A model generated the notes under the pieces. That model ran no database searches. It had not been told where the DNA came from and was given only the letters and a program-made list of their open reading frames with translations. Shown in pieces: positions 48,605 to 57,572 of a stretch of DNA of 64,000 nt. Numbering within the stretch: the first letter of the stretch is position 1; each line of letters begins with the position of its first letter. The translations under genes were made by a program, and so were the position numbers. Source of the DNA: Sciurus carolinensis (lineage: Eukaryota; Chordata; Mammalia; Rodentia; Sciuridae); assembly GCF_902686445.1 (NCBI RefSeq), contig NW_025920106.1, positions 1,736,001 through 1,800,000 on the forward strand. The letters run 5' to 3'.

Positions 48605-48844
48605 CCTCACTTGACTATTTTTAAAAAATAGCATTTATTTTTTTTTAAATTTAACACATAAATTACAGAAAAAACAAAAGTGCAAGCAAAGAACAAAATT
48701 ATTCATTTGCTAGCAGCTAAGTTGGACATGCCTTCCAGGTCATGAATATACATACACAATATTCCATTTTTTGTGATTGAGATCATTGTATCAAGCTTTC
48801 CCACACATAAATATTCACCACAACAAAATCTAATACCTACCTCA
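48605..48844. other. Non-satellite insert in the array
   Basis: About 240 bp unlike the minisatellite, starting with T/A-rich sequence (tttatttttttttaaattta) and containing gctagcagctaagttggaca. It may be a short retroelement fragment. No clear target duplication was seen. Confidence 0.45.
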
Positions 48845-49109
48845 TTTGATCACTTATGCTCAAATAATATCATAACTCTGACACAAGAAATTAACATAAA
48901 TACCCTCACTTTGGATTCTGACACTCATATAATATTTATACTTGACCTCTGACATTAACATAATATCCTTACTGTGGAACCTGACATTCATATAATATAC
49001 TCACTGTGACTGAAGACCCTAATACCGTTAATGTGACTGCTGACACTCACATAACATCCTTAGTATGCACTGTGTCCTTTAGTATTTACATAATTTTCAT
49101 ACACTAGAA
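48845..49109. repeat. Minisatellite array 1, right arm
   Basis: Units of the same kind resume (ctgacactcatataatattt, ctgacattcatataatatac) and grade into the more diverged form beyond 49110. Confidence 0.8.
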
Positions 49110-49753
49110 TTTACAACTAATATAATAGTTGTCCTTTGGCTTTTAATGCCATCATATTATCAATGATTTTACATCCAAAATTAATAGTTTCCCTGAGTCC
49201 TTTCAAATTTATGTAATATGCAATATGTGGCCTCTTAAACTCATATAAAAACTGTCCTTCAGTGCTGGGTTTGTGGTTTACTCTTAGAGCACTTGCCTAG
49301 CACAAGCAAGGCACTGGATTCAATCCTGAGCAACACATAAAAATATAAATAAATTAAATTTAATTTTCAAAGAATTCTGTTATTTTTTTAAAAATTGTCC
49401 CTTGTTCTTTCTATACTGATATTATATTCATACTACAGCATAAAACTGCTGTAATCACTAGCCTCTGGCTGTTAATACTAACATGCTTTCCATTCTATAA
49501 AATCTAAACCAAACAAAATATCTGCCTGTCTTGTTACCCTTAATATGAATGTGATAAATTTATTGTACCCCCTAAATCTAATAGCTGCCATATGGTCTTT
49601 AATGATGAGGAAATATTCTTACTATTCCACATTAAATTAATATAGTAGAATCCCTGGGACCTTAAAGATGATTATAATATCCATAGTGACCATCTAAAAC
49701 ACATATAATAGCTCTCCTGTAAAGTTCAATAATAATAAAATATGTCTATTATG
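49110..49753. repeat. Diverged minisatellite (array 2), left of the provirus
   Basis: Degenerate units with ctaatataatagttgtcctt and ttaatactaacatgctttcc motifs. They align with array 1 through the shared act.ata-taatatcc..actgt.gc core. A 35-bp phrase starting ccccctaaatctaatagctg occurs here (49568) and again at 58577, beyond the provirus. Confidence 0.7.
49258..49365 (+). mobile_element. ID SINE in the diverged minisatellite
   Basis: Sense ID element: gtgctgggtttgtggtttac, tagagcacttgcctagcaca and attcaatcctgagcaacaca, then an A/T-rich tail. Confidence 0.8.
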
Positions 49754-49758
49754 ACTAT
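49754..49758. repeat. Provirus target-site duplication, left
   Basis: actat directly before the 5' LTR, repeated at 57858-57862 after the 3' LTR. Confidence 0.75.
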
Positions 49759-50043
49759 TGTGGCGAGCCGCCTCACCACCATGATAAGATGGCGCTGGTT
49801 TCCTGAAGTGCTTTCTAGGTAAACAAGCCCATATTTGGTTAAGCTAACTGTTGCAAATGGGAGCACCTATGAACATAGGCCAAGTGGCAGGAGTAGATTG
49901 GCTATTGCAAGAGTATAAAAGTGTATGAATTCAGCTCAAGAAGAAGAAGAAGAAAAACCATGGTTTTATAATATTAAGGTCCTGATTAAACTGCTGAAGG
50001 AAGATTCCTGTGTCGTGCTTTCTTGCGGGCGAGGGACACGACA
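49759..50043 (+). repeat. 5' LTR
   Basis: It begins TGTGGCGAGC and ends ..CGACA, 285 bp. It contains a TATA box (tataaaa, 49914-49920), an AAG triplet run (49939-49955), an ATTAAA poly(A) signal (49985-49990) and a GT-rich region after it. It differs from the 3' LTR at two places: c/t in the ttcag(c/t)tcaag stretch near 49935, and c/g four bases before the end. Confidence 0.95.
49914..49920 (+). promoter_or_regulatory. LTR TATA box
   Basis: tataaaa in the 5' LTR, preserved in the 3' LTR, about 65-70 bp upstream of the poly(A) signal. Transcription would start around 49940-49950, within or beside the AAG run. Confidence 0.75.
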
Positions 50044-50045
50044 AG

Positions 50046-50063
50046 TGGTGCTGAAACCCGGGA
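50046..50063 (+). other. Primer-binding site, tRNA-Phe type
   Basis: tggtgctgaaacccggga lies two bases after the LTR and matches the complement of the tRNA-Phe 3' end at 17 of 18 positions. IAP-family elements are primed by tRNA-Phe. Confidence 0.88.
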
Positions 50064-50094
50064 ATCAGAACTTTCAGTGGTCAGGGGGTGCACC

Positions 50095-50114
50095 GGTAAG
50101 TACCACAGGTAAGT
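50095..50114 (+). other. Two tandem splice-donor consensus sites
   Basis: CG|GTAAGT at 50095-50101 and CAG|GTAAGT at 50106-50114. The second is a perfect consensus. Placed in the leader before gag, either could be the major donor used for a spliced (env-type) RNA. Confidence 0.6.
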
Positions 50115-50136
50115 GGGGTCTGTGGACTAGGATTTA

Positions 50137-50247
50137 ATCGACTTTGTGTAGTCGGTCAGCAAAGATAAATTCAACCGACTTTGTGTAGTCGGTCAGCAAA
50201 GATAAATTCAACCGACTTTGTGTAGTTGGTCAACAAAGAAAGATATT
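50137..50247 (+). repeat. Three 37-bp leader repeats, each a hairpin
   Basis: Units with period 37 start at about 50137, 50174 and 50211. Each contains accgactttgtgtagtcggt or a variant, whose six-base arms pair around an eight-base loop (tttgtgta). In units 1 and 3 the one changed arm base gives a G-U pair, so the stem is kept. Position between donor and gag suits a packaging or dimerisation signal; this role is inferred. Confidence 0.85.
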
Positions 50248-50291
50248 TTGTTTTCGCTTTCATTCTGCTTGCTCTGAACGCTGCTTTCATT

Positions 50292-50942
50292 ATGGGCAAT
50301 TCTCCATCTAGTTCATTAGTACAGCCTTTAGATTTTTTGTTGCGCTCTAAAGAGCTCAAGGTTAAACACAGTATTTTAGAAACATTCCTTGTAAGAATTG
50401 ATAAAGCGGCCCCATGGTTTGCTGTCTCTGGAAGTTTGACTCCTGCCAGCTGGGATAAGTTGGGAAAAGATTTGGATTTCCTTCAGGAGCAGGGACAATT
50501 GGAAAAAGGAGTGATACCACTATGGAAATTAATAAAGGGATGTATTCTTGATGGTAGATGTCAGGAAGCTATTCATAAAGGACAGGAAGTTCTTGAACAA
50601 CTACATGAGGAGAAGTCCGAGGATTCTATGAGTACTTCCAGTAAACATAGTGCAGGAGAGCAGGTTTATGGAACTATTCCAAAGAGGAGACTGTACCCAG
50701 ATTTAAAAGCCCTTAGAACACCAGAAGATACAGGGGAGTCAGAATCAGACGGTGATGAGAAAGTGAAAGAGCTAACGCAGCACTTACAGAAGGTGAAGAT
50801 AAAAGAAGGGGGAACTAAGAGGCAAAAAGATTTCAGACAGAAGGACTATGAGGAAGAACAGAAGCCAGCTCTAGCCTATGATCCTCCCCCATATGTGGGA
50901 GGGGTTCCAGGCATGGGTAGAACTTTTAACTCTGCAGCTTAG
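50292..50942 (+). pseudogene. gag: gag part 1: matrix and PPPY region
   Basis: Gag builds the particle. The first ATG (50292, A at -3 and G at +4, a strong context) starts MGNSPSSS, an N-myristoylation signal typical of betaretroviral matrix. The matrix domain spans about residues 1-95, with DKAAPWF at residues 37-43 and the helical WDKLGKDLDFL and VIPLWKLIKGC stretches. A charged linker and a PPPY late-domain motif (residues 198-201) follow, the latter a known docking site for NEDD4-type ligases during budding. The frame ends at a TAG (50940-50942), and capsid sequence continues in the same frame immediately afterwards, so this is an in-frame nonsense codon inside gag. The open frame extends upstream to 50226 with a hydrophobic stretch but no ATG. 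Confidence 0.88.
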
Positions 50943-51575
50943 AGGGCTGCCCATGTAGAGTTGAGGTTTGCCTGTCCTGTATTCCAGGACAATGATGGGG
51001 GAAGACATCAGGAACCCATAGAATTTAAAACGATAAAGAATATAGCAGAATCTGTCCGCACTTATGGTGTGGATGCTGCTTTTACTATCGCCCAAATAGA
51101 GGGGCTCAATAGATTCTGCATGACCCCCTCGGACTGGGCCAGTTTAGTGAAAGCTTGTGTTTTCCCAGGTAAATATTTAGACTGGAGAGCCTTCGTGTTA
51201 GATGGGGCCAATGAACAGCCTGCATGTAACCAAGCTATGGGCAAACCTGCCTGGGATGTGGATATGCTTCTGGGGCAGGGTAGATTTGCCGATCAGCAAA
51301 CAGGCTTTCCATTAGAGGTTTATGAACAAATTAATAAGATCTGCATTGCTGCCTGGAAAGCACTTCCTAATAAAGGAGAGGTGCGAGGTAACTTAACAAA
51401 AATTGTCCAAGGCCCCACAGAAGCTTTTTCAGATTTTGTGGCTAGAATGGTAGATGCACCAGGGAAGATCTTCGGGGATGCTGATGTAGCTATGCCTTTA
51501 ATTAAACAATTAGTATATGAACAATGTACAAGAAAATGCAGAAATGCTATTAATCCATTTAAAAGCAAAACATAG
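50943..51575 (+). pseudogene. gag: gag part 2: capsid
   Basis: In frame with part 1 across the TAG. The N-terminal capsid domain includes FACPVFQDNDG and a helical region with GLNRFCMTPSDWASLVKACV. The C-terminal domain carries the major homology region (IVQGPTEAFSDFVARM, about 51402-51449), the hallmark of retroviral capsids. The frame stops at 51573-51575, just after a run of A residues, and related sequence goes on in another frame, which shows a one-base frameshift. With these two lesions a full Gag cannot be made from this copy. Confidence 0.88.
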
Positions 51576-51583
51576 AGGCATGG

Positions 51584-51889
51584 ATGAAAGCTTGTAGAGA
51601 AATAGGTGGCCCATTAACAAATGCAGGCTTAGCCACTGCCTTCCTTCACATGGAAGGACTATTAAAGGCTTTATTAAAGGCTAATGGAGCACCTTTAGAG
51701 GTTTCCTCAGCTAGGAAGTTTTTAAAAACTGTAGAAGACAAAGCCCCTTGGTTTTTAGATAAGGGCTTGTTGGATCAAGAAAAACTATCACAAGAGACAG
51801 AAAAAGGCCCCCCTCCTGATCCCTTCCACGCAGCTCCATGGCCACCTAGGGAGGGAACACCCATGTCCTTGAAGCAGTCCTCCCCCTAG
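51584..51889 (+). pseudogene. gag part 3: capsid end joined to a second matrix-like segment
   Basis: The first 20 or so codons (ACREIGGPLTNAGLATAF) continue the capsid C terminus. The rest (from about residue 26) does not show the Cys-Cys-His-Cys knuckles of nucleocapsid. Instead it resembles this element's own matrix: LLKALLKANG, then FLKTVEDKAPWF, then GLLDQEKL, against LLRSKEL, FLVRIDKAAPWF and SLTPASWDKL near residues 16-56 of part 1. It ends at a TAG, beyond which no frame continues. The segment may be a duplicated or recombined matrix piece. The similarity is moderate and visible only at protein level. Confidence 0.6.
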
Positions 51890-54800
51890 GCAGAGATCTC
51901 AGCAGCTCCATTCCTCAAAAGTAGTAAGAAATAATGTTTTGTGATTTTCTGCATTCAAACCTAACCTGATTTCTCAACCAGGAAGAAAAAGGGTTAAAAA
52001 GTCCTGGGTGATCCTCCCTCCCCCCTGCCTGGCCTTGCTGAAGCCTGCATTGGAATGTAAACTGCAACAGTCTCAGCGGGAAAGGGGGGTAACCTGAAGA
52101 TAAGAAAAAGAAAACAAAAGGGTGTCTGTTTTAAACTTCTGGACTGCTACAAAGAATTAACTCATTTTCCAGGATTCTTGTTTTGTTTTGTTTTTCTTTA
52201 ATGCTGTATTTTTGAGCTCATAATTTTGATCCAGCATACCTAGGTTAATGATTTTTTTTCTCTTTTTGATCAGTTCTATTTTTTATTCAACTAAAGTTTT
52301 TGAACATCTGTTACATTGCAATGGAGATTCACCTATAAAGTTACAAGGCCTTTGATTTTGTGTTATTTGTATGTCGTGCTGTCTGGTGTCATGTCTTGTC
52401 TGCATCAAAACTGAGCGCTCCTAAAATTAAAATTTAAAAATGGATCCAAATACTTTTATTCATGTGATTTAAAAAAGGGTTCAATTTAAATTGAGTAAAC
52501 TAATAAAAGTGAAATGTCTTTAAAAATAACTTGCAAGTCTCTAGGTGGTCAAACTAATGGAATGTTGATGTTAAACAATGTCTAATATCAATTGTTTCTA
52601 GGACTTTTCTTCAACAGGAAAGAGACAGCAAATACTGTTCAGGACACCTGCCTGCTTTCTTGGTTTTTACAGAATAAGTAAATTAGAGTTAACATATATG
52701 GGATTACTTAAATGTGTTTGTAGAGACATCTGATTAATTTACAAAATTAAAATGCTCATTGTTAAATAACATCAAGTACTCTTAACTCCTTAAATTCCAT
52801 GGAGTATCATACTTAAACATTATTGGTGTTTTCATAGGTTGGTAAATAAAAAGGGTTTAAACTTGCTTTGTGTCATCACTAAACTAAAAACAAGGTTACT
52901 AAGAGTTATGTCTTAACAAGTACAATTCTATATACAAAGGGTTCTAAAGGTTTCAACTGTGTTTCAATTAGAGTACTATAAACAACAAAATATTTCATCT
53001 TATTAAAATAGAGCAATTTATCTAAATTCAGAAATTTCATAAGAGTTGTTTCAGAATGTGAACAAAAAGGGGTCAACAGATAGGAAAGAAAATAAAAGGG
53101 TCTGGGTATGGAATATATATTTAGTAAAAGGGAAAAGGAAATGTTTCTGGGTAAGAAAGTGCTTGTGTGATGAAATACATGAGGGTCTAAATAAGTGCTA
53201 AGAAAATCTATGTAAGTAAAGGGCAAGTTTCAACATGTTTGTGTGAAACTGAGTTGGTTGTGTGTATGTGAGACAGCTAAAGCTATTAAAAGTTTTTCCT
53301 AAGGTGAAATACTAATGTTCTGATATACACCAAAGTTTAATCTACATGGTAAAATGACATGGTAAAATGGCAAGGATTTCTTAGAAACACTAATTTACTC
53401 TTAACTTTGTGTCTATTAAGTTTTATTCTTTAGAACAATTAATCTTAAAAATTGGGGTTTATACAATTATGGTTAAACAACTGTTAGAGTATCGTACTAT
53501 GTTACAGAGTCTACATTTTTCTTAAAAAAACAAACTAAATTTGGTAAGATAAAAGTGTCAAGGTAATTGTAAAATGGTCACTAGTTGTATATTAAATGTG
53601 TTCATATTTTTCAGGTATACAAGTTTTTAAAGCAGGAAATTTATCAAGCTGTGCTATTCTCCAGATTAAACTTGTCTGTAATGGTAATCTTAAACTTATA
53701 AAGAGTAAATTTTAATTTGGGATTTATTTCTATCATTTAATGTTCTATTATGGGACATATTATCAGTAAGGTATATGTAACATTGGTTACTTATTTCACT
53801 GAGATAAAAATTTAAATGTAAATATATATCTAAGAGTTAGTGACAGCCTGATTTGTTTAAAGGTTCATATTGTAGAAGGTAAAAGCATTTTGCTACACAA
53901 AAGAAAAGTTAAAAGCTCTCTCAGCCTTTCTTTGATTGATTCCTGTTTTGGATATAATGTTAGACTGTGTTAACTAATGTTTATATGGACTCAGAAATCA
54001 ATATATATAAACTTCTTAAAATGACATTTAAGAAAGAGTATAATGCATTATAGCAAAAATGGGACAACAATGACTGAGATTGGGGTCCCTGACTTCATGA
54101 CTGTAGCATGCCTGGTGCCTGGAAGTGTTCCTATGTAGGAGCACAAGATGCCTAACTGCTGTGGCAGTAACCTCCCTGGGGAGGCTCTGTACAGGAGTCC
54201 TATCAGCTCTTACATTGATATCAAGCACACAGCTCTTGGGCAGAAAAAAATTGTTTTGCTAGATAACCAGTGTTTCAACAGTTCCCTTCTCTAGTTCCTG
54301 CCCACCTACAGTAACTTTGGACAGTGGACTTCTTTGAGAACTACACAGAGTTCCTAACATTGCACTTTGCAGTTGTGAGAAAAAGTTATGTAGATGGTCT
54401 AGTCTCTGTAACTCTCCTAAAAACAAAGAATAATGCTTACATAGTCTTTAACTTAATAATAAGACATGTATAAATGTTGCTAACATAACTCTTTAGATCT
54501 ACATTTCCATCAGAGAACAGAGCTCCATCTGATCTCAGCTTAATCTTCAAAATCTGTGTTTATAAACCTTTATTTTCTAATACTCCTTTGACCCTCACTG
54601 AACTTAAAAATTTGGTCATGCTGGTCATGGCAAAAGGGACAAAAATTAGTTGTAGGATTAGAACACTTAAGATCTGTAAAGAGTCACGCCTTACCTGAGA
54701 TAAGACTCTGCCTCCCACCTTGCTGCATGTTAGAGTGACTCCAAAATAAGTCAGACTTCAGCTTATTTAAAGTTATAATCAAAAGATTGGTTTTTGTTGT

Positions 54801-55275
54801 AAAATTACTATGATCTCAAATAGGAAATATAATGTGGTTCTCAGTCAAAATTCAAGATAACTATTATACAAACAAACTATATTTTTACTCTTACTTATTT
54901 CATTTTATAAAACTGTTACCTATTAATGTTTTGCAGAAGTAGCTGCTTCAAGAACACACAACCTAGGTAACTTGTGATAATAAGCCATCACCTAACAAAT
55001 AGTGGTAACAGATACCAAAACAAATAGTGGTAACTTCCAAAACTAATGCAGACTCCAGTTAGATAAAAGGGTAAATAACTGTAAAGTTATGGACATTAAA
55101 GTTAAAGCCCAGTACTCTTACTTTATGACTGGTGAGACTGGCTTGCTGGATGATTAAGATCAAACTTTGAGATTGGAATTAAATACAGAAGGCAAGATAG
55201 ACCAGTATTTGGATCTTTTGCCCTCAGTCAGCCTGAACCCAGGGAATAAGAGGACTTTTCTAAGGAACACTTAAG
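51890..55275 (+). other. Non-coding central region replacing protease and reverse transcriptase
   Basis: About 3.4 kb of mostly AT-rich sequence with no long frame on either strand, starting directly after the last gag frame and ending at the RNase H tail. I see no protease active site, dUTPase or RT motif (no YxDD box) in any piece. The best minus-strand frame (52906-53226) has no domain. Dense short motifs such as aaaagggtt and taaactaaa recur but are not tandem. It could be captured host DNA or another element's non-coding body, as in ETn- or VL30-type elements. Confidence 0.7.
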
Positions 55276-56093
55276 GTGTTGAAAACTGTAGGTGCCATCA
55301 ATCCTAACAACAAAGTTTCATCTTTATTTACTCAGTTACAAAATTTGATTTTGGGCCATTCTGCACCCTTTTATCCTGTACATATAAGAGCTCATACGGC
55401 TCTCCCTGGACCTATTGTTGAAGGAAACGCAAGGGCAGATGCTGCTACCCGCACAATTTGTTTTCTTTCTTCTCTTGACAGTGCTCAAGACTTTCATAAG
55501 TTTCATGTTAACTCCCAAACACTTCGCAAGCACTTCTCTATTCCTCGAGCAGAAGCGAGACAGATTGTCTTAGATTGTTCTCATTGTGTTCCATTTCATC
55601 ATCTCCCTTCTTTTGGTGTTAACCCCCGAGGCTTGCGACCTCTTATGATTTGGCAAATGGATGTAACTCATATTGCAGAGTTTGGTTTCCTAAAATATGT
55701 TCATGTCTCAGTAGATACTTTCTCTGGAATTATGCATGCCTCTGCTTTGGCAGGAGAAAAAGGCCATCATGTCATCTCCCATTGCCTAGAGGCTTGGGCC
55801 GCCTGGGGCCTTCCATGCTCCTTAAAGACAGATAATGGGCCAGCGTACACTGGTCAACAATTCACCTCTTTCTGCTCCACTATGGGAGTGCAACTGACTC
55901 ATGGCTTGCCTTACAACCCCCAAGGTCAGGGAATTGTGGAGAGAGCTCATAGAACGATTAAAGAACTTTTACAAAGACAAAAAGGGGGAATAGGAGCAAG
56001 CCGTACTCCTAAAGAGCGTTTGTCTTTGGCTCTTTTTACCATTAATTTTTTAACTTTGGATGCACATGATAATTCTGCGGCTGACAGACATTG
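55276..56093 (+). pseudogene. pol: pol 3' part: RNase H tail and integrase
   Basis: The frame is open from 55276 (no ATG, so a fragment of pol). Residues about 27-60 are the RNase H end, with VHIRAH and EGNARADAAT. The zinc-binding module of integrase follows (H74, H77, C101, C104; the His spacing is shorter than the usual HX3H). The catalytic core has D129 (WQMDVTH), D186 (KTDNGPAYT) and E222 (GIVERAH), with exactly 35 residues between the second D and E, the D,D(35)E signature. The sequence breaks at about residue 273, before the C-terminal DNA-binding domain, where a deletion joins it to env. The remaining frame to 56148 is out-of-frame env. The long preserved frame in a dead element agrees with its young age. 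Confidence 0.88.
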
Positions 56094-56978
56094 TTCGCCG
56101 CCTGCCCCCCCTTTTTTCTATTTCTATTATCAAACAGTTCGGAAGTGATTTTAAATTGTTCTAATGACAATATTACCTGCCTGCTTTCAGAGTGTTGGAA
56201 CGGTAGTGAATCTGTTGCTGTGATTGTAAAAGTACCCACCTTTGTACCTGTCCCAGTGGAGGTCAATCCAGATAATTTTCCGTTGGTGAACCTCTTCAGA
56301 GAAAAGAGAGACTTTGGCATTACCGCAGCCATAATAACTGCTATTGCTGTCTCTGCTGCTGCAGCCACTACCGCTGCTCTAGCCATGACCAATCAAGTTC
56401 AAACAGCACAAACCATTAATCAAGTCATACAGCAAACTACACAGGTGCTAGAATCCCAGGACCGCGTCAACAGACATATCCTATCAGGGATCTTGGCGGC
56501 AAATCAAAGGATAGATTTACTACAAGTACAGTTGGATGAACTTTTCAACATTGCACAAGTTGGATGCATTGGGAATCATAAACACATGTGTATAATTCCA
56601 GTAAGATATGAAGAAGCAAAGAATCAAAGCCACTTGATTTCCGCCTTTCTTGCAGGCAATTGGTCCCTAGAAGCTGAGAAGATGATGACTCAACAACTAT
56701 TGCAGATTGCGATTTTAAATGACACTCGTGTTGAGCCTGTTACTTTGAGTCAGTTCTCTAGCTGGCTCACCTCTGCCTTTAGTTATTTTAAAGAATGGGT
56801 TAATGTGGGGATCTTTGAATGTATTTGTTCTGCAGGTATTTGCCTTTGCCTTTGGTTTATTTGCAAGCTAAGAGTGCGTCAAGCAAGTGAAAAGGTGGTG
56901 TTAATTCAGGCTGTGTTACCATTGAACAAGGGGTGTCACCTTCTGTGTGGTTGGCTAATCTGGCACGGAAATAAGTGA
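56094..56978 (+). pseudogene. env: env 3' part: surface-unit tail and transmembrane subunit
   Basis: Env mediates fusion in infectious relatives. The frame, shifted relative to integrase, begins at the deletion junction without an ATG. It covers a short C-terminal piece of the surface unit with N-glycosylation sequons (NCSNDNIT), a furin-type REKR site and the Ala/Ile-rich fusion peptide after it. A heptad-rich ectodomain with a CX6C loop (CIGNHKHMC) follows, then further sequons (NQS, NWS, NDT) and a membrane span with a Cys-rich core (ICSAGICLCLWFI). The tail ends at 56978. Most of the surface unit and the signal peptide are missing, so no functional Env can be produced. Confidence 0.85.
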
Positions 56979-57559
56979 CATTTTTAATATATCTCTGTTA
57001 GAGTTAGAATTATCATTTACGCTAGGTGTCTGCAGGGTACTGCTGTAATTACTATGTACTTTTCTTTGAGGACTGTGTATTTACATCCTGGGGATTTCTT
57101 GTACTAATTAAGGCTTCAATTGTCTTGTAACTTCCATTTTTGATCTTGAGCTATAACAATAATGTTGGAGGAGAGAAGTGTTACTGTATGCCTTGTGTTC
57201 ATTATGGTGCCCCTGTATTGTGCAGCATTGGCAAGTAGGGTGATGTGTTTTCCTACCTCAGGCCTTTGCAGTTGCGTAAGCTGGATAAGCTCCCACTAGT
57301 ATGGTTTTCCATACCGCTACGTCTTCATGGACACAGGATGCGAGGCAAAGCACTGCACTTGAGAGTTTTATTTTTGAACCTCAAGGAAGGCATGCCCTAT
57401 TGCATGTGGGTTTGATGTCCATGTCCCACCCTACGAAAAAAGGCATCGGCTTAGGTGATATCAGGCCCAGAGAAGGCGCCACTCTGGGACTGACGTTCAC
57501 TATTTGCCACTTTTGCACAGTAGGATAGGGCCTCTACCTTCACCTGTGTTCATAAAATA
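56979..57559 (+). other. Provirus 3' region
   Basis: About 580 bp between env and the polypurine tract. An ATG-initiated open stretch of 75 codons (57301-57528) lies here. It has no recognised domain or start context, and similar short frames are expected by chance, so it is not called a gene. The region may hold export or RNA-processing elements. Confidence 0.5.
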
Positions 57560-57571
57560 AAGAAGGGGGAG
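57560..57571 (+). other. 3' polypurine tract
   Basis: aagaagggggag, one base before the TGTGG of the 3' LTR, the expected plus-strand primer. Confidence 0.88.
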
Positions 57572-57572
57572 C

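Noticed and set aside
39955..49109. CRISPR-like alternation of conserved and variable parts
   Set aside because: Units are degenerate tandem copies with drift throughout, without constant repeats and unique spacers, and the genome is mammalian.
50171..50359. Minus-strand frame over the proviral leader as an antisense gene
   Set aside because: It is a by-product of the 37-bp repeats, with no start context or domain.
52906..53226. Minus-strand 106-codon frame in the proviral central region
   Set aside because: Low-complexity aromatic/Ser composition from AT-rich DNA; no family recognised.
57301..57528. 75-codon accessory gene in the provirus 3' region
   Set aside because: ATG-initiated, but no domain and a length compatible with chance. 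It would need conservation in other copies to be taken seriously.
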